Assembly: GCA_018673255.1 (NCBI GenBank)
Contig: JABHDC010000253.1
Location: 124,001 to 188,000, forward strand
Length of the DNA: 64,000 nt
Direction: 5' to 3'
DNA from: Gemmatimonadota bacterium
Lineage (GTDB): Bacteria > Latescibacterota > UBA2968 > UBA8231
Positions 52,781-60,666 of the stretch are shown piece by piece (positions within the stretch are counted from its first letter, which is position 1; the number at the start of each line of letters is the position of its first letter). The notes under the pieces were generated by a model, which made no database searches, was not told the DNA's origin, and saw only the letters and a list, made by a program, of their open reading frames with translations. A program made the translations under genes and the position numbers.

Positions 52781-53791
52781 ATGACGATGCTCCAGACGAC
52801 CTGGCCGCCTTCGGTTCGCGGTGCCTCGCGGTGTCTGGTCGTGTGTCTTGTGATCCTGCTGGCGGCGTGTGCCGAGTCACCCGAAGAACTGGTCGCTCGT
52901 CTGGGGTCGAGAGATCCCCGCGAACTCAAGGAAGTGACCGACAAGTTGCTGCAATACGACAGCGATGTCGTTCCGGCTCTGCGCGAGGGGTTGTCTTCCC
53001 AGAAGTGGCGTGCTCGTTTCATGTGTGCACAATTGCTCGGCACATTGCGTGCGCGGGTGGCCCTGGATGATCTGATTCAGGTACTGGCTGACAGCAATGC
53101 CGGTGTCGTGGAGCGCAGTGCATTCGCTCTGGGGCAGATCGCTGCCGAAGAGGCCGCCCTGCCACTGATACTCATTCTCGATCATCCCAGCATCGACGTG
53201 GCCCTCTCAGCAACCACCGCCCTGGAGCAGATCGGTTCGCCCCTGGCCATGCCGGCCCTGCTGAAGCGATTGGATGATCCATCCGCCCGACTTCGTCTCC
53301 GGTCGATGCAAGCCCTGGGATCCTGCATCGACTCGACGCAGGCCGTGGCTGACACGATCTACGGCCGCCTCGTGCGGGCACTGGATGATTCATCCCATGT
53401 GCAGCGGGTGGCGGCCATTGCAGGTCTACGTGGGTTCGCTTACCGTGGCGTTGCGCGGTGGCTTGTGAAGGCCGCCGAACATGAGCAGCCTGAGGTCGCG
53501 TATGTCGCCGTGCAGGCCCTCGGAGAGGTCCGGGGTTCGGCGCATCCGGCCTGGTGGGGAGTGGTTCGGCCTGATACATCTCGCATTCCGGTGGTGCTGA
53601 TGCGTGTCGTTCGTCATGCGACGCGAGATGAGATCCGGGCCAAGGCGATCCAGTCTCTGGGCCAGTTGCAGACGACGGCGGCCGTGCCCCTCCTCGACAG
53701 CCTCAAGTCGACAGAGAGGGGGCAGATACAGATCGCGGCAGGCCGAGCCCTGCGCTCGATGGCCGGTGAAGGTTGGGGTCAGGCCTGGTGA
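52781..53791 (+). CDS. HEAT-repeat lipoprotein
   Basis: 336 residues. Lipobox LAAC after a hydrophobic leader (CLVVCLVILLAAC). About seven HEAT/PBS-lyase-type repeats follow: LGSRDPRELKEVTDKLL, KWRARFMCAQLLGTLRARVALDDLIQVLADSNAGVVERSAFALGQIAAEEAALPLILI, PSARLRLRSMQALGSC and so on to the end. These form a solenoid for protein contacts. I choose ATG 52781, since the open frame upstream to 52709 overlaps the TlpA gene. Confidence 0.82.
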   Translation: MTMLQTTWPPSVRGASRCLVVCLVILLAACAESPEELVARLGSRDPRELKEVTDKLLQYDSDVVPALREGLSSQKWRARFMCAQLLGTLRARVALDDLIQVLADSNAGVVERSAFALGQIAAEEAALPLILILDHPSIDVALSATTALEQIGSPLAMPALLKRLDDPSARLRLRSMQALGSCIDSTQAVADTIYGRLVRALDDSSHVQRVAAIAGLRGFAYRGVARWLVKAAEHEQPEVAYVAVQALGEVRGSAHPAWWGVVRPDTSRIPVVLMRVVRHATRDEIRAKAIQSLGQLQTTAAVPLLDSLKSTERGQIQIAAGRALRSMAGEGWGQAW

Positions 53792-53900
53792 CGAAGACTT
53801 GAGCAGGACTTGAGTCTGGCCGCTTTGACTCCTTGTGTTGGGTCACTTGGGTCCATCGGATGCCCCTGCCACTCACGTCAGAAGAAGGACCAGAGGACAA

Positions 53901-54341
53901 GTGCGGATTGAACAACTCGGACTCGACGAACTCGAGCCACTGGCGCAGCTATTTGATGCCTATCGCTGCTGGTACGGACAGGAGCCTGATGCCCCGGGGG
54001 CCAGAAGCTTTCTTCGCCAGCGAATGGAGGCGGCGGAGTCGGTGCTTTTCGGAGCCTACGAAGCAGACGAACTGGTGGCCTTCACCCAGTTGTATCCGTC
54101 CTTCTCTTCCGTGTCGATGGGATTCACGTGGATCCTGAACGATCTCTACGTCGTGGAGACACGCCGCGGCGCTGGCTACGGCCGAGCCCTGATGGAGGCG
54201 GCCCGCAAACATGCTTCGACAACTGGAGCCATCCGGCTCGATCTGGCCACGGCCCACACCAATCAGACCGCCCAGCGTCTGTATGAAGGCCTGGGATATG
54301 TGATGGATGCGGATTTCCGTCACTACTCGTTGACCGTATGA
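53901..54341 (+). CDS. GNAT-family N-acetyltransferase (1 of 3)
   Basis: 146 residues starting at GTG 53901 with AGAGG upstream. Acetyl-CoA loop in LNDLYVVETRRGAGYGRALMEAARKHASTTGA (R-x-G-x-G-Y-G) and the helix LDLATAHTNQTAQRLYEGLGYV. Typical small-molecule or antibiotic-type GNAT; substrate unknown. Its ATGA overlap with the next GNAT gene suggests coupled expression. Confidence 0.87.
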   Translation: MRIEQLGLDELEPLAQLFDAYRCWYGQEPDAPGARSFLRQRMEAAESVLFGAYEADELVAFTQLYPSFSSVSMGFTWILNDLYVVETRRGAGYGRALMEAARKHASTTGAIRLDLATAHTNQTAQRLYEGLGYVMDADFRHYSLTV

Positions 54342-54754
54342 GTGCGTCCCACGTGCAGTATCATGATGATCGGGCCCCGTCTGTTGCAGACCTCGTCGAG
54401 TTGTATGGGGCCAACGATTGGTCATCGGCCAGGAAGCCTGAATTGCTGTGTCGAGCGATGCACGATTCGCACACAGTGATCACTGCCTGGGACTCGGAAC
54501 GCCTTGTCGGTCTGGGCAATGCAATCTCGGACGGTCATCTTGTCGTCTACTACCCCCATCTGCTCGTGCACCCTGCATACCATCGACAGGGGATTGGCAC
54601 GGCCATCGTGCGTCGACTACAGGCTCGATACGAGGGATTCCATCAGCAGATGATCGTTGCCGATGGCGCGGCCATCGCTTTCTACGAAAAACTCGGATTC
54701 AGCAGGGCGGGAGCGACGCAATCCATGTGGATCTATGACGGTGGCGATCACTAG
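54338..54754 (+). CDS. GNAT-family N-acetyltransferase (2 of 3)
   Basis: 138 residues; GNAT loop LLVHPAYHRQGIGTAIVRRLQARYEG (R-Q-G-I-G) and final ADGAAIAFYEKLGFSRAG. A short N-terminal region (SVADLVELYGANDWSSARKPE) fits GNATs of unknown specificity. The TAG stop falls at the left edge of the 36-bp palindrome (54753-54788), so the stop codon is partly provided by that element. Confidence 0.85.
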   Translation: MSASHVQYHDDRAPSVADLVELYGANDWSSARKPELLCRAMHDSHTVITAWDSERLVGLGNAISDGHLVVYYPHLLVHPAYHRQGIGTAIVRRLQARYEGFHQQMIVADGAAIAFYEKLGFSRAGATQSMWIYDGGDH

Positions 54755-54788
54755 TGCCCTGTTAAGGAGCAATCCTTAACAGGGCACT
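54753..54788. mobile_element. 36-bp palindrome: miniature derivative of the MITE-like element
   Basis: Perfect inverted repeat AGTGCCCTGTTAAGGA / TCCTTAACAGGGCACT with loop GCAA. The arms match the ends of the full-length copies at 10012-10175 and 36716-36880, with the internal 120-130 bases missing. It is flanked by TA on both sides (TA-GTGCCC...GGGCAC-TA), consistent with a TA target duplication. As an mRNA hairpin it could also end the GNAT transcript. Confidence 0.85.
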
Positions 54789-54884
54789 ATCCCATCCCTG
54801 GATGTGTCGCCCTGGGTGAGTCGGTCGGGGTGATGATGACAGCGGCTGTGCAGCGAGGGAAGACCGAAATGGTGAGGAAGGACA

Positions 54885-55331
54885 ATGAGTAAGTATCACC
54901 AGTGGAAACGTGACGCAGATGTGGTGAGCACAGACCCCGAGCGTCTGAATCTGGATGTCATTCACGGATTCCTCACCACCTCCTACTGGTGCCCTGGGAT
55001 CGAGCGCGACACTGTGGCCACGGCGACGCGTCACTCGCTCTGTTTCGGTGTGTATCGCGTCGGCGAAGGTGGCGAAGTGCAGATCGGTTTTGCGCGCATC
55101 GTCACCGACTACGCGCGATTCGCTTATCTGCTGGATGTGTTCATCCTCGAGCCATATCGCGGTCAGGGCCTGGGCAGATGGCTGATCGCGTGCATCCTTG
55201 AATGCCCCGAGTTGCAGAAGCTGCCCAGTATCGGTCTGGCGACACGGGATGCGCACTCGCTCTATGAGCCCTTCGGCTGGGAACGCGTCCAGTCGGCCGA
55301 CCACCTGATGAGACTGTCGCGGGAGCTGTAG
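54885..55331 (+). CDS. GNAT-family N-acetyltransferase (3 of 3)
   Basis: 148 residues: GVYRVGEGGEVQIGFARIVTDYARFAYLLDVFILEPYRGQGLGRWLIACIL contains the R-G-Q-G-L-G acetyl-CoA loop. The start (LNLDVIHGFLTTSYWCPGIERDTVATAT) matches the YhdJ/Acetyltransf-type short GNATs seen in many bacteria. Separated from the second GNAT by 130 bases that include the miniature palindrome. Confidence 0.86.
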   Translation: MSKYHQWKRDADVVSTDPERLNLDVIHGFLTTSYWCPGIERDTVATATRHSLCFGVYRVGEGGEVQIGFARIVTDYARFAYLLDVFILEPYRGQGLGRWLIACILECPELQKLPSIGLATRDAHSLYEPFGWERVQSADHLMRLSREL

Positions 55332-55385
55332 AATTGGGCAGGATCCGAGTCGCATTGCAGGCGTCCCGATGATGAAGGAGAATTC

Positions 55386-55832
55386 ATGCCACCTGGTGCA
55401 ACACTGACCGACACCGTGTCAGACTTCTGTCAGTCACAGCACTTCCTGCTCCTCGACTCGCAGCTGAAACAGAACGCGGAGGCCCTGTTGTCCCACTGGG
55501 CTCAGGCGGCAGGTGAGGATCCATCGGCGCTGACGGTGAAGGAAGCCATGGCCAGTATGGCGCACCTGGACTTGCCGCTGGATCAGCGACGGCACTTTCC
55601 GGAGTTGCTCATGTCGTTTCTGGAATTCCTGCCATCTACGGGACGATTCGCCATGGCCTCCTCCTGGGCAGTCGTGGTGGAGGGCACATCCGAGGCGTAC
55701 CAGGCGTCCTTCCGGGATGATGGCACGGTACGGGGAACGACGGTGCGCAAACCTGTGGCCCCGGTGGGGCGCAATGATCCCTGTCCCTGTGGCAGTGGCC
55801 GAAAATTCAAGAAGTGCTGCGGGAAAGGTTGA
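55386..55832 (+). CDS. SEC-C-motif protein
   Basis: 148 residues. The C-terminal SEC-C zinc motif [21 protein letters not shown] (CxC...CC) is at the extreme end. The N-terminal 120 residues are helical and have two conserved-looking blocks ([48 protein letters not shown]). SEC-C modules mediate protein binding, as at the SecA C terminus. The function of the rest is unknown. Stop is two bases before the next gene start. Confidence 0.8.
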   Translation: MPPGATLTDTVSDFCQSQHFLLLDSQLKQNAEALLSHWAQAAGEDPSALTVKEAMASMAHLDLPLDQRRHFPELLMSFLEFLPSTGRFAMASSWAVVVEGTSEAYQASFRDDGTVRGTTVRKPVAPVGRNDPCPCGSGRKFKKCCGKG

Positions 55833-55834
55833 GG

Positions 55835-56983
55835 ATGGAATCCAGGATCGGGCACAGCCGGCATACATACCGCAATCGTCACACCAGAGGTGCACGGGTT
55901 CTCTTCCGGCTGCTGCTCGGGGGTATTGTCATGGCCCTGGCTGCCTGCTACAGCGTCGGTCATCCACCCCGCACGGGGCCTGCCGAGCAACTTGCCGGAT
56001 CCGGTCCGCAGAAAGAGATCGTCTTCCTCGTTGAACCGATGGCTAATTTTGCCATTCACATCACAAGTGTTGCCGGTCTCCCCTGGCCCACGGCCTACGG
56101 CGATCTGATGATGTCGAGTGTGTCTCCTCAGAATCTCGGTCGCCTGCGGCAGGCGGCGCCAGCTCTGGCCTGGAATCGTGAACACACCGGCGAGCTAACA
56201 CCCTACTTCGTCTTCCTTCCCGCCTATCTGCGCATGCAGGACGAGTTCGAACTGGAGCAGTATTTCATCGGTTTCGAGAACGCCATTCGTCGGGGAGCCT
56301 ACGCAGCATTCCGGCAGGGTCATGCCGATGGCCACGATCGCATGGCGAACTGGCTGTTTGATCTCGAGGGATTCTTCGAGGAACGGATCGATTTCTATCA
56401 GACAGGCTTCACCTTCATCCGTGAGCTGGGACGTCTCTATGTGGGGCAGTATCGCGACTACGAAGAGCGGATCTGGCCGGATGTCGAGCGTGATCTGGAA
56501 GATGTGGCAAGTGAGATCGAGAGCCAGACGTGGTCAGTCGACTTGATCGCCACATGGGAATCGTTGACGGGTGAGCGTTATGATGGCCGGCGCTTCGTCG
56601 TTTCCCTCGTGGCAGCACCGATGGCGATCCCGACAACGGGTCTCAGCTACGGAGAAACACTATTGTCCGTGCAGGATGATCCCGATGAGATGACGCGTGC
56701 CGTCAGTCTCGAGTTCGGTCGGCATCTGCTGATCGAGGTGTTCAATGGGGCCGTGAGCGAAGCATCGGGTACAGACAGACTCGATTGGACGCTGTTTGCC
56801 GCCCATCAGGCGCTGACCGAGCATTACAACCGGCGCATCTTCCCTGGGTATCGATCCCAGATTGACAATGACGTGGAGCGCTTCGCTGCTGTATTTCAAC
56901 AATTGCACGACCAGCGACCTGAGGCGACGGCAAGGCAATTGATGCGACAGGGCCTGGTCGCCTTCCGCCGTGAGACGATGTAA
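55835..56983 (+). CDS. Lipoprotein of unknown function
   Basis: 382 residues. Basic N terminus, hydrophobic stretch and lipobox LAAC at about residue 38. The rest is not recognised: rich in aromatic and acidic residues, mostly helical in appearance (EFELEQYFIGFENAIRRGAYAAFRQGHADGHDRMANWLFDLEGFFEERIDFYQ), with no HExxH or other catalytic motif that I can see. It starts just after the SEC-C gene. Secreted anchoring to the membrane is the only firm prediction. Confidence 0.72.
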   Translation: MESRIGHSRHTYRNRHTRGARVLFRLLLGGIVMALAACYSVGHPPRTGPAEQLAGSGPQKEIVFLVEPMANFAIHITSVAGLPWPTAYGDLMMSSVSPQNLGRLRQAAPALAWNREHTGELTPYFVFLPAYLRMQDEFELEQYFIGFENAIRRGAYAAFRQGHADGHDRMANWLFDLEGFFEERIDFYQTGFTFIRELGRLYVGQYRDYEERIWPDVERDLEDVASEIESQTWSVDLIATWESLTGERYDGRRFVVSLVAAPMAIPTTGLSYGETLLSVQDDPDEMTRAVSLEFGRHLLIEVFNGAVSEASGTDRLDWTLFAAHQALTEHYNRRIFPGYRSQIDNDVERFAAVFQQLHDQRPEATARQLMRQGLVAFRRETM

Positions 56984-57033
56984 ATGGCGCCCGGCACCCG
57001 ACGATGCTGTGCGCACCATGAGGAGTGGTCAGC

Positions 57034-58389
57034 ATGACAGGTAATGTCGATATGGGGATCAGGCCATCCGGCGAGACGCCACGGTACTGGCAATATCGCG
57101 GTCAGACCCTAGTGCTGTTGGGTGGCAGTGACGACGACAATCTCTTCCAGATGCCGGATGTGGAGGAGCAACTCGATCTGCTGGCTGCCAATGGCGGGAA
57201 CTTCCTGCGAAATACGATGTCCGATCGACCGGACCTGGGTTATGAGATCAAGGCTTTCGGGTGCAATGCGGATGGGGTCTACGATCTTGCCACCTGGAAT
57301 GACGAGTACTGGGATCGCTTCGAACGCTTCCTCGAAGGGACGCACGAGAGAGGAATCATCGTCCAGATCGAGTTGTGGGATCGTTTCGACCACAGCATGG
57401 AGCCCTGGCAGACGGACCCCTTCAATCCAAAGAACAACGTCAACTACGACCATGAGTCATCAGGGCTGGCCGCCGACTATCCAGACCACCCCTGCCGCAA
57501 TGGCCAGCCATTTTTCTATACAGTGCCGGAGCTGCGTAACAATCAGATCGTGCTGCCGTGGCAGCAGGCATTCATCGATCGTGTCCTGTCACTCACGCTC
57601 CAATACGATCACGTCCTCTACTGTGTCGACAACGAAACGTCAGGTGATCAGGCCTGGGCACGTTACTGGGCCGATTACATCACCGCGCGTGCCACCGCTG
57701 CCGGTGCCGAGATCCACGTGACCGAGATGTGGGATCACTGGGATGTCAGGCACGAGACACACCGGGCGACCTTTGACGATGCCGATCGATACCGGTTCGT
57801 CGACATCTCGCAGAATAGTCAGACCCCGGGAGAGCCTAACTGGCACCACGCCCAGTGGGTGTGGCATTTCCTGCGGGCCCGGCCGCGGCCGATGAATTCC
57901 ACGAAGATCTACGGTGCCGACACGAGCAAGTGGACGGAACGTGGAATCGATGCAGCCCATGGCACACAGACATTCTGGCGGAATCTCATCGGTGGATTCG
58001 CCGCGATGAGATTCCATCGCCCGCCATCCGGTCATGGGCTGGGAGAGACCGCGCGACGTAATCTTCGGGCCGCGCGATCGGTGGCAGATCAATTCGATTT
58101 CATGCGGGCGGAACCGGATTCAGACCATCGGCTGATTAACGAACGGCAGACCAACGAAGCCTACATGACGCGCGTGCCCGGCAAGCAGTACGCGATCTAC
58201 TACGTGGACGGCGGGTTGGTTGGTCTCGACCTGCGCGGGAATGCAGGTCGCTTCCATCTGGACTGGTTCGACATCGATGGCGAGTGTGAGCATGATGCCG
58301 ATGGTGTTGATGGCGATCAGTGGGTCACTCTTGCAGCACCGGGCTCAGGTCCGTGGGTGGCGTTGCTCACCCTTGAAGAGCAAGGATGA
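57034..58389 (+). CDS. Glycoside-hydrolase-like TIM-barrel protein
   Basis: 451 residues, cytoplasmic by lack of a signal peptide. Layout resembles DUF4038/apiosidase-type barrels: YWQYRGQTLVLLGGSDDDNLFQMPDVEEQLDLLAANGGNFLRNTM, then IIVQIELWDRFDH, DHVLYCVDNETSGDQAWARYWADYI (candidate acid residue Glu in DNETSG), and a C-terminal beta domain from about 370. A catalytic pair cannot be fixed by eye. ATG 57034 has GAGGAG eight bases upstream. Confidence 0.65.
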   Translation: MTGNVDMGIRPSGETPRYWQYRGQTLVLLGGSDDDNLFQMPDVEEQLDLLAANGGNFLRNTMSDRPDLGYEIKAFGCNADGVYDLATWNDEYWDRFERFLEGTHERGIIVQIELWDRFDHSMEPWQTDPFNPKNNVNYDHESSGLAADYPDHPCRNGQPFFYTVPELRNNQIVLPWQQAFIDRVLSLTLQYDHVLYCVDNETSGDQAWARYWADYITARATAAGAEIHVTEMWDHWDVRHETHRATFDDADRYRFVDISQNSQTPGEPNWHHAQWVWHFLRARPRPMNSTKIYGADTSKWTERGIDAAHGTQTFWRNLIGGFAAMRFHRPPSGHGLGETARRNLRAARSVADQFDFMRAEPDSDHRLINERQTNEAYMTRVPGKQYAIYYVDGGLVGLDLRGNAGRFHLDWFDIDGECEHDADGVDGDQWVTLAAPGSGPWVALLTLEEQG

Positions 58390-58400
58390 ACAGGTCGTAA

Positions 58401-58907
58401 TCATCCTCCGTAGTAGACGTCCCCACCGATGTCGCTCAGAAGCAGGCCGACTTCGTCAGGACGCCCATCAATCTGCTGCGACAGGCCGGCGTCGATGACC
58501 TCGGCAATGAAGATGGAGTGATCGCCCTTCTCGAGGCACAGGTCGAGTTTGCACTCGATGAAGCCCGTAGAGCAGTCGAGAATGGGAGCCCCCGTTTCAC
58601 CGATCCGGAACGATTCCCCGGCCAGAGTTCCCCCCTTCTCCCACACGGTCTGAAAGAAGGTGCGGGCCAGTCCATCATGCTTCTTGTCGAGGATGTTGAC
58701 GGTGAAGGCGCGCGACTCCCTCACGATATTGTGCATCACCGAACCCACGCGGATTGCCACGACGATGAGGGGTGGTGAGAATGAGGCCTGGCTTACCCAG
58801 CTCACGACTGCACCCATGGCCTGGTCTTCTTCACTCTGGGTGGTGAGAACATGCACGCCGTAGGGGATCATGCGCATGGCTGTGTTCTTGGCGTAGGTAT
58901 CCATCAT
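58401..58907 (-). CDS. Flavin reductase-like FMN-binding protein
   Basis: 168 residues of the flavin reductase-like split-barrel family (DIM6/NTAB). Typical segments: IPYGVHVLTTQSEEDQAMGAVVSWVSQASFSPPLIVVAIRVGSVMHNIVRESRAFTVNILDKKH and GAPILDCSTGFIECKLDLCLEKGDHSIFIAEVID. It would bind FMN and reduce it or use it on small substrates. ATG 58907 (GGAG upstream) is used; the much longer frame to 59528 is antisense to the nitrilase gene. Convergent with the glycoside-hydrolase-like gene. Confidence 0.87.
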   Translation of the reverse strand: MMDTYAKNTAMRMIPYGVHVLTTQSEEDQAMGAVVSWVSQASFSPPLIVVAIRVGSVMHNIVRESRAFTVNILDKKHDGLARTFFQTVWEKGGTLAGESFRIGETGAPILDCSTGFIECKLDLCLEKGDHSIFIAEVIDAGLSQQIDGRPDEVGLLLSDIGGDVYYGG

Positions 58908-58953
58908 TCTCTCCTTGTGGTTTACAAGGATGTACGGAGATTCGCGCACGTGG

Positions 58954-58967
58954 GGCAAGCGCTTGCC
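58954..58967. promoter_or_regulatory. LacI-type operator-like palindrome
   Basis: GGCAAGCGCTTGCC is a perfect 14-bp palindrome whose core AAGCGCTT fits the AAnCGnTT centre of LacI/GalR-family operators. It lies in the 105-bp region between the divergent flavin reductase and nitrilase genes and overlaps the putative -35 of the nitrilase promoter. No LacI-family regulator is encoded in the window. Confidence 0.5.
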
Positions 58968-58991
58968 GTGGATGTGGGTCGCGGCTAGGCT
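58963..58991 (+). promoter_or_regulatory. Candidate promoter for the nitrilase gene
   Basis: -35 TTGCCG (58963-58968), 17-base spacer, -10 TAGGCT (58986-58991), 22 bases before the start codon at 59013. The hexamer matches are moderate. Confidence 0.4.
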
Positions 58992-59012
58992 TGGCCATCT
59001 AGGAGAAATGCG

Positions 59013-59972
59013 ATGGATGACCTGCGAATTGCGACGGCTCAATTTGAGCACCGTGATGGTGACAAGCGCTACAATCTGTCCCGAATCGAGGCACTGACGC
59101 ATCGTGCAGTCGATGCCGGTGCTCAGATCGTCAGCTTTCACGAGGGCTGCATCCCGGCCTATTCCTGGCTTCAGCCCATGACCCGCCAGCAGTTGGCCGA
59201 CGTGGCCGAACCGGTTCCGGATGGTCCCTCGGTGAAGGAACTGATGCGGATCGCGCGGGAATACGACACGATCGTCATGGCCGGGCTGATCGAAGTGGAG
59301 CAGGACCGGCTCTACAACACCTACGTCACCGTGTCCGGCGATGGATATGTCACACGGTTTCGCAAATTGCATCCATTCGTGAACCCTCACCTGTCGCCAG
59401 GCGAGGGCTACAATGTCATCGAGTTGTGCGGCTGGCAGGTAGGATTCCTCATCTGTTATGACAACAATCTCGTCGAGAATCCGCGCATCACAGCCATGAT
59501 GGGGGCGCAACTCATCATCGCTCCCCACGTAACCTGCTGCCTGCCATCGAACATGCCTGGTCGTGGTGTTGTGGACCGCGAACTATGGGAGCAGCGCGAG
59601 CGTGACCCGGTTCGTCTGAGACAGGAATTTCAGGGACCCAAGGGGCGGGGATGGCTCATGCGCTGGCTGCCGACGCGAGCCTACGAGAATGGCGTCTATT
59701 ATGCCTTCAGCAATCCGATCGGCTGGGACTACGACACGGTCAAACCGGGCTTGTCGATGATCATCGATCCCTTCGGGGAGATCGTCGCTGAATCGGATGC
59801 ACTTGGAGAAGACGTCGTCGTCGGTCTGCTCACGCCGGAGAAACTGGAAAACACATCCGGCTCACGGTATCTGCAGGCACGGCGTCCGGAGCTATATGGG
59901 CCGTTGGTGGCCCCACAGGATTCGGTTACGCTGCCCGGCTGGCAACTGGAGAGCGACCACGACGACAGTTGA
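59013..59972 (+). CDS. Carbon-nitrogen hydrolase (nitrilase superfamily)
   Basis: 319 residues with the catalytic Glu-Lys-Cys triad: Glu in IVSFHEGCIPAYSW, Lys in VTRFRKLHPFVNP and Cys in VGFLICYDNNLVENPR. It would hydrolyse an amide, carbamoyl or similar C-N bond. The YSWLQPMT and HVTCCLPSNMPGRG segments do not clearly fit one of the standard branches, so the substrate is unknown. Start ATG 59013 is preceded by AGGAGA. Ends 12 bases from the convergent hydrolase gene. Confidence 0.88.
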   Translation: MDDLRIATAQFEHRDGDKRYNLSRIEALTHRAVDAGAQIVSFHEGCIPAYSWLQPMTRQQLADVAEPVPDGPSVKELMRIAREYDTIVMAGLIEVEQDRLYNTYVTVSGDGYVTRFRKLHPFVNPHLSPGEGYNVIELCGWQVGFLICYDNNLVENPRITAMMGAQLIIAPHVTCCLPSNMPGRGVVDRELWEQRERDPVRLRQEFQGPKGRGWLMRWLPTRAYENGVYYAFSNPIGWDYDTVKPGLSMIIDPFGEIVAESDALGEDVVVGLLTPEKLENTSGSRYLQARRPELYGPLVAPQDSVTLPGWQLESDHDDS

Positions 59973-59984
59973 GTCGTCGTCGCA

Positions 59985-60551
59985 TCAGAGCTCGGTGAGG
60001 GCGAGTTCCAGCCAGCCACTGCTCCAGTGGTGGGTCAGTTCGGGGCGGCGTAGAAGGGTATGTGGGCAATCTGCCTCTGCCAGCTGATCGCCCATGGCCA
60101 CCATATCTGCATCGAAGTTGACTCCAGATACAAGGATGAGCCGATGCCCCCGGTGTCCTTGAAGCTCCAGATCCGTCACCCGGCGGATTGGCAATTCCTC
60201 CCGCCATGTCTCGACGTCGCTGTAGAATGGACCGGCACCCCACTGGGTGGGAATCGCTTCATGCGCGAAGGGGGCATCGAAGATGATCGTCGCTTCGACA
60301 CGATCCCCGAGAGCACGGGTCAGATGCCAGGCACCCAGGCCGGATTTACTGAAGCCCACCAATACGAGACGATCCAGATTCAGTGCAGCGATCTGCTCCA
60401 GCGCCTCGGCACGGATCTGTTCGTTATACCAGACCATGTGCCCGAACCGGACCTCGTGGAAGACGAGGTCGCTACGGCCAACGATCTGTGACGGAGGAAA
60501 TCCGTAGGTCGCGTCCTCGGGTTCAGTGGCGGGCAGGTAGACGATGTCCAT
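59985..60551 (-). CDS. Alpha/beta-hydrolase-like protein
   Basis: 188 residues with a short alpha/beta-hydrolase core. Nucleophile elbow LVLVGFSKSGLGAWHLTRALG (G-x-S-x-S-G), acidic candidate after SGVNFDADM, and a catalytic-His candidate in RRPELTHHWSSGWLEL. Too short for a lid domain. No signal peptide. Substrate and biological role are unknown. Convergent with the nitrilase gene and divergent from the sulfatase gene. Confidence 0.68.
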   Translation of the reverse strand: MDIVYLPATEPEDATYGFPPSQIVGRSDLVFHEVRFGHMVWYNEQIRAEALEQIAALNLDRLVLVGFSKSGLGAWHLTRALGDRVEATIIFDAPFAHEAIPTQWGAGPFYSDVETWREELPIRRVTDLELQGHRGHRLILVSGVNFDADMVAMGDQLAEADCPHTLLRRPELTHHWSSGWLELALTEL

Positions 60552-60666
60552 GACCTAAAGCTGGCGCATGACCTTGGCATGATGCAACTCGTTGACGCAG
60601 ATTGTGGCCTCCAACGAGAAACCAGCCGGGACCCTCACGAGGGGTCACGCGGAAGGAGAAGGTCAA

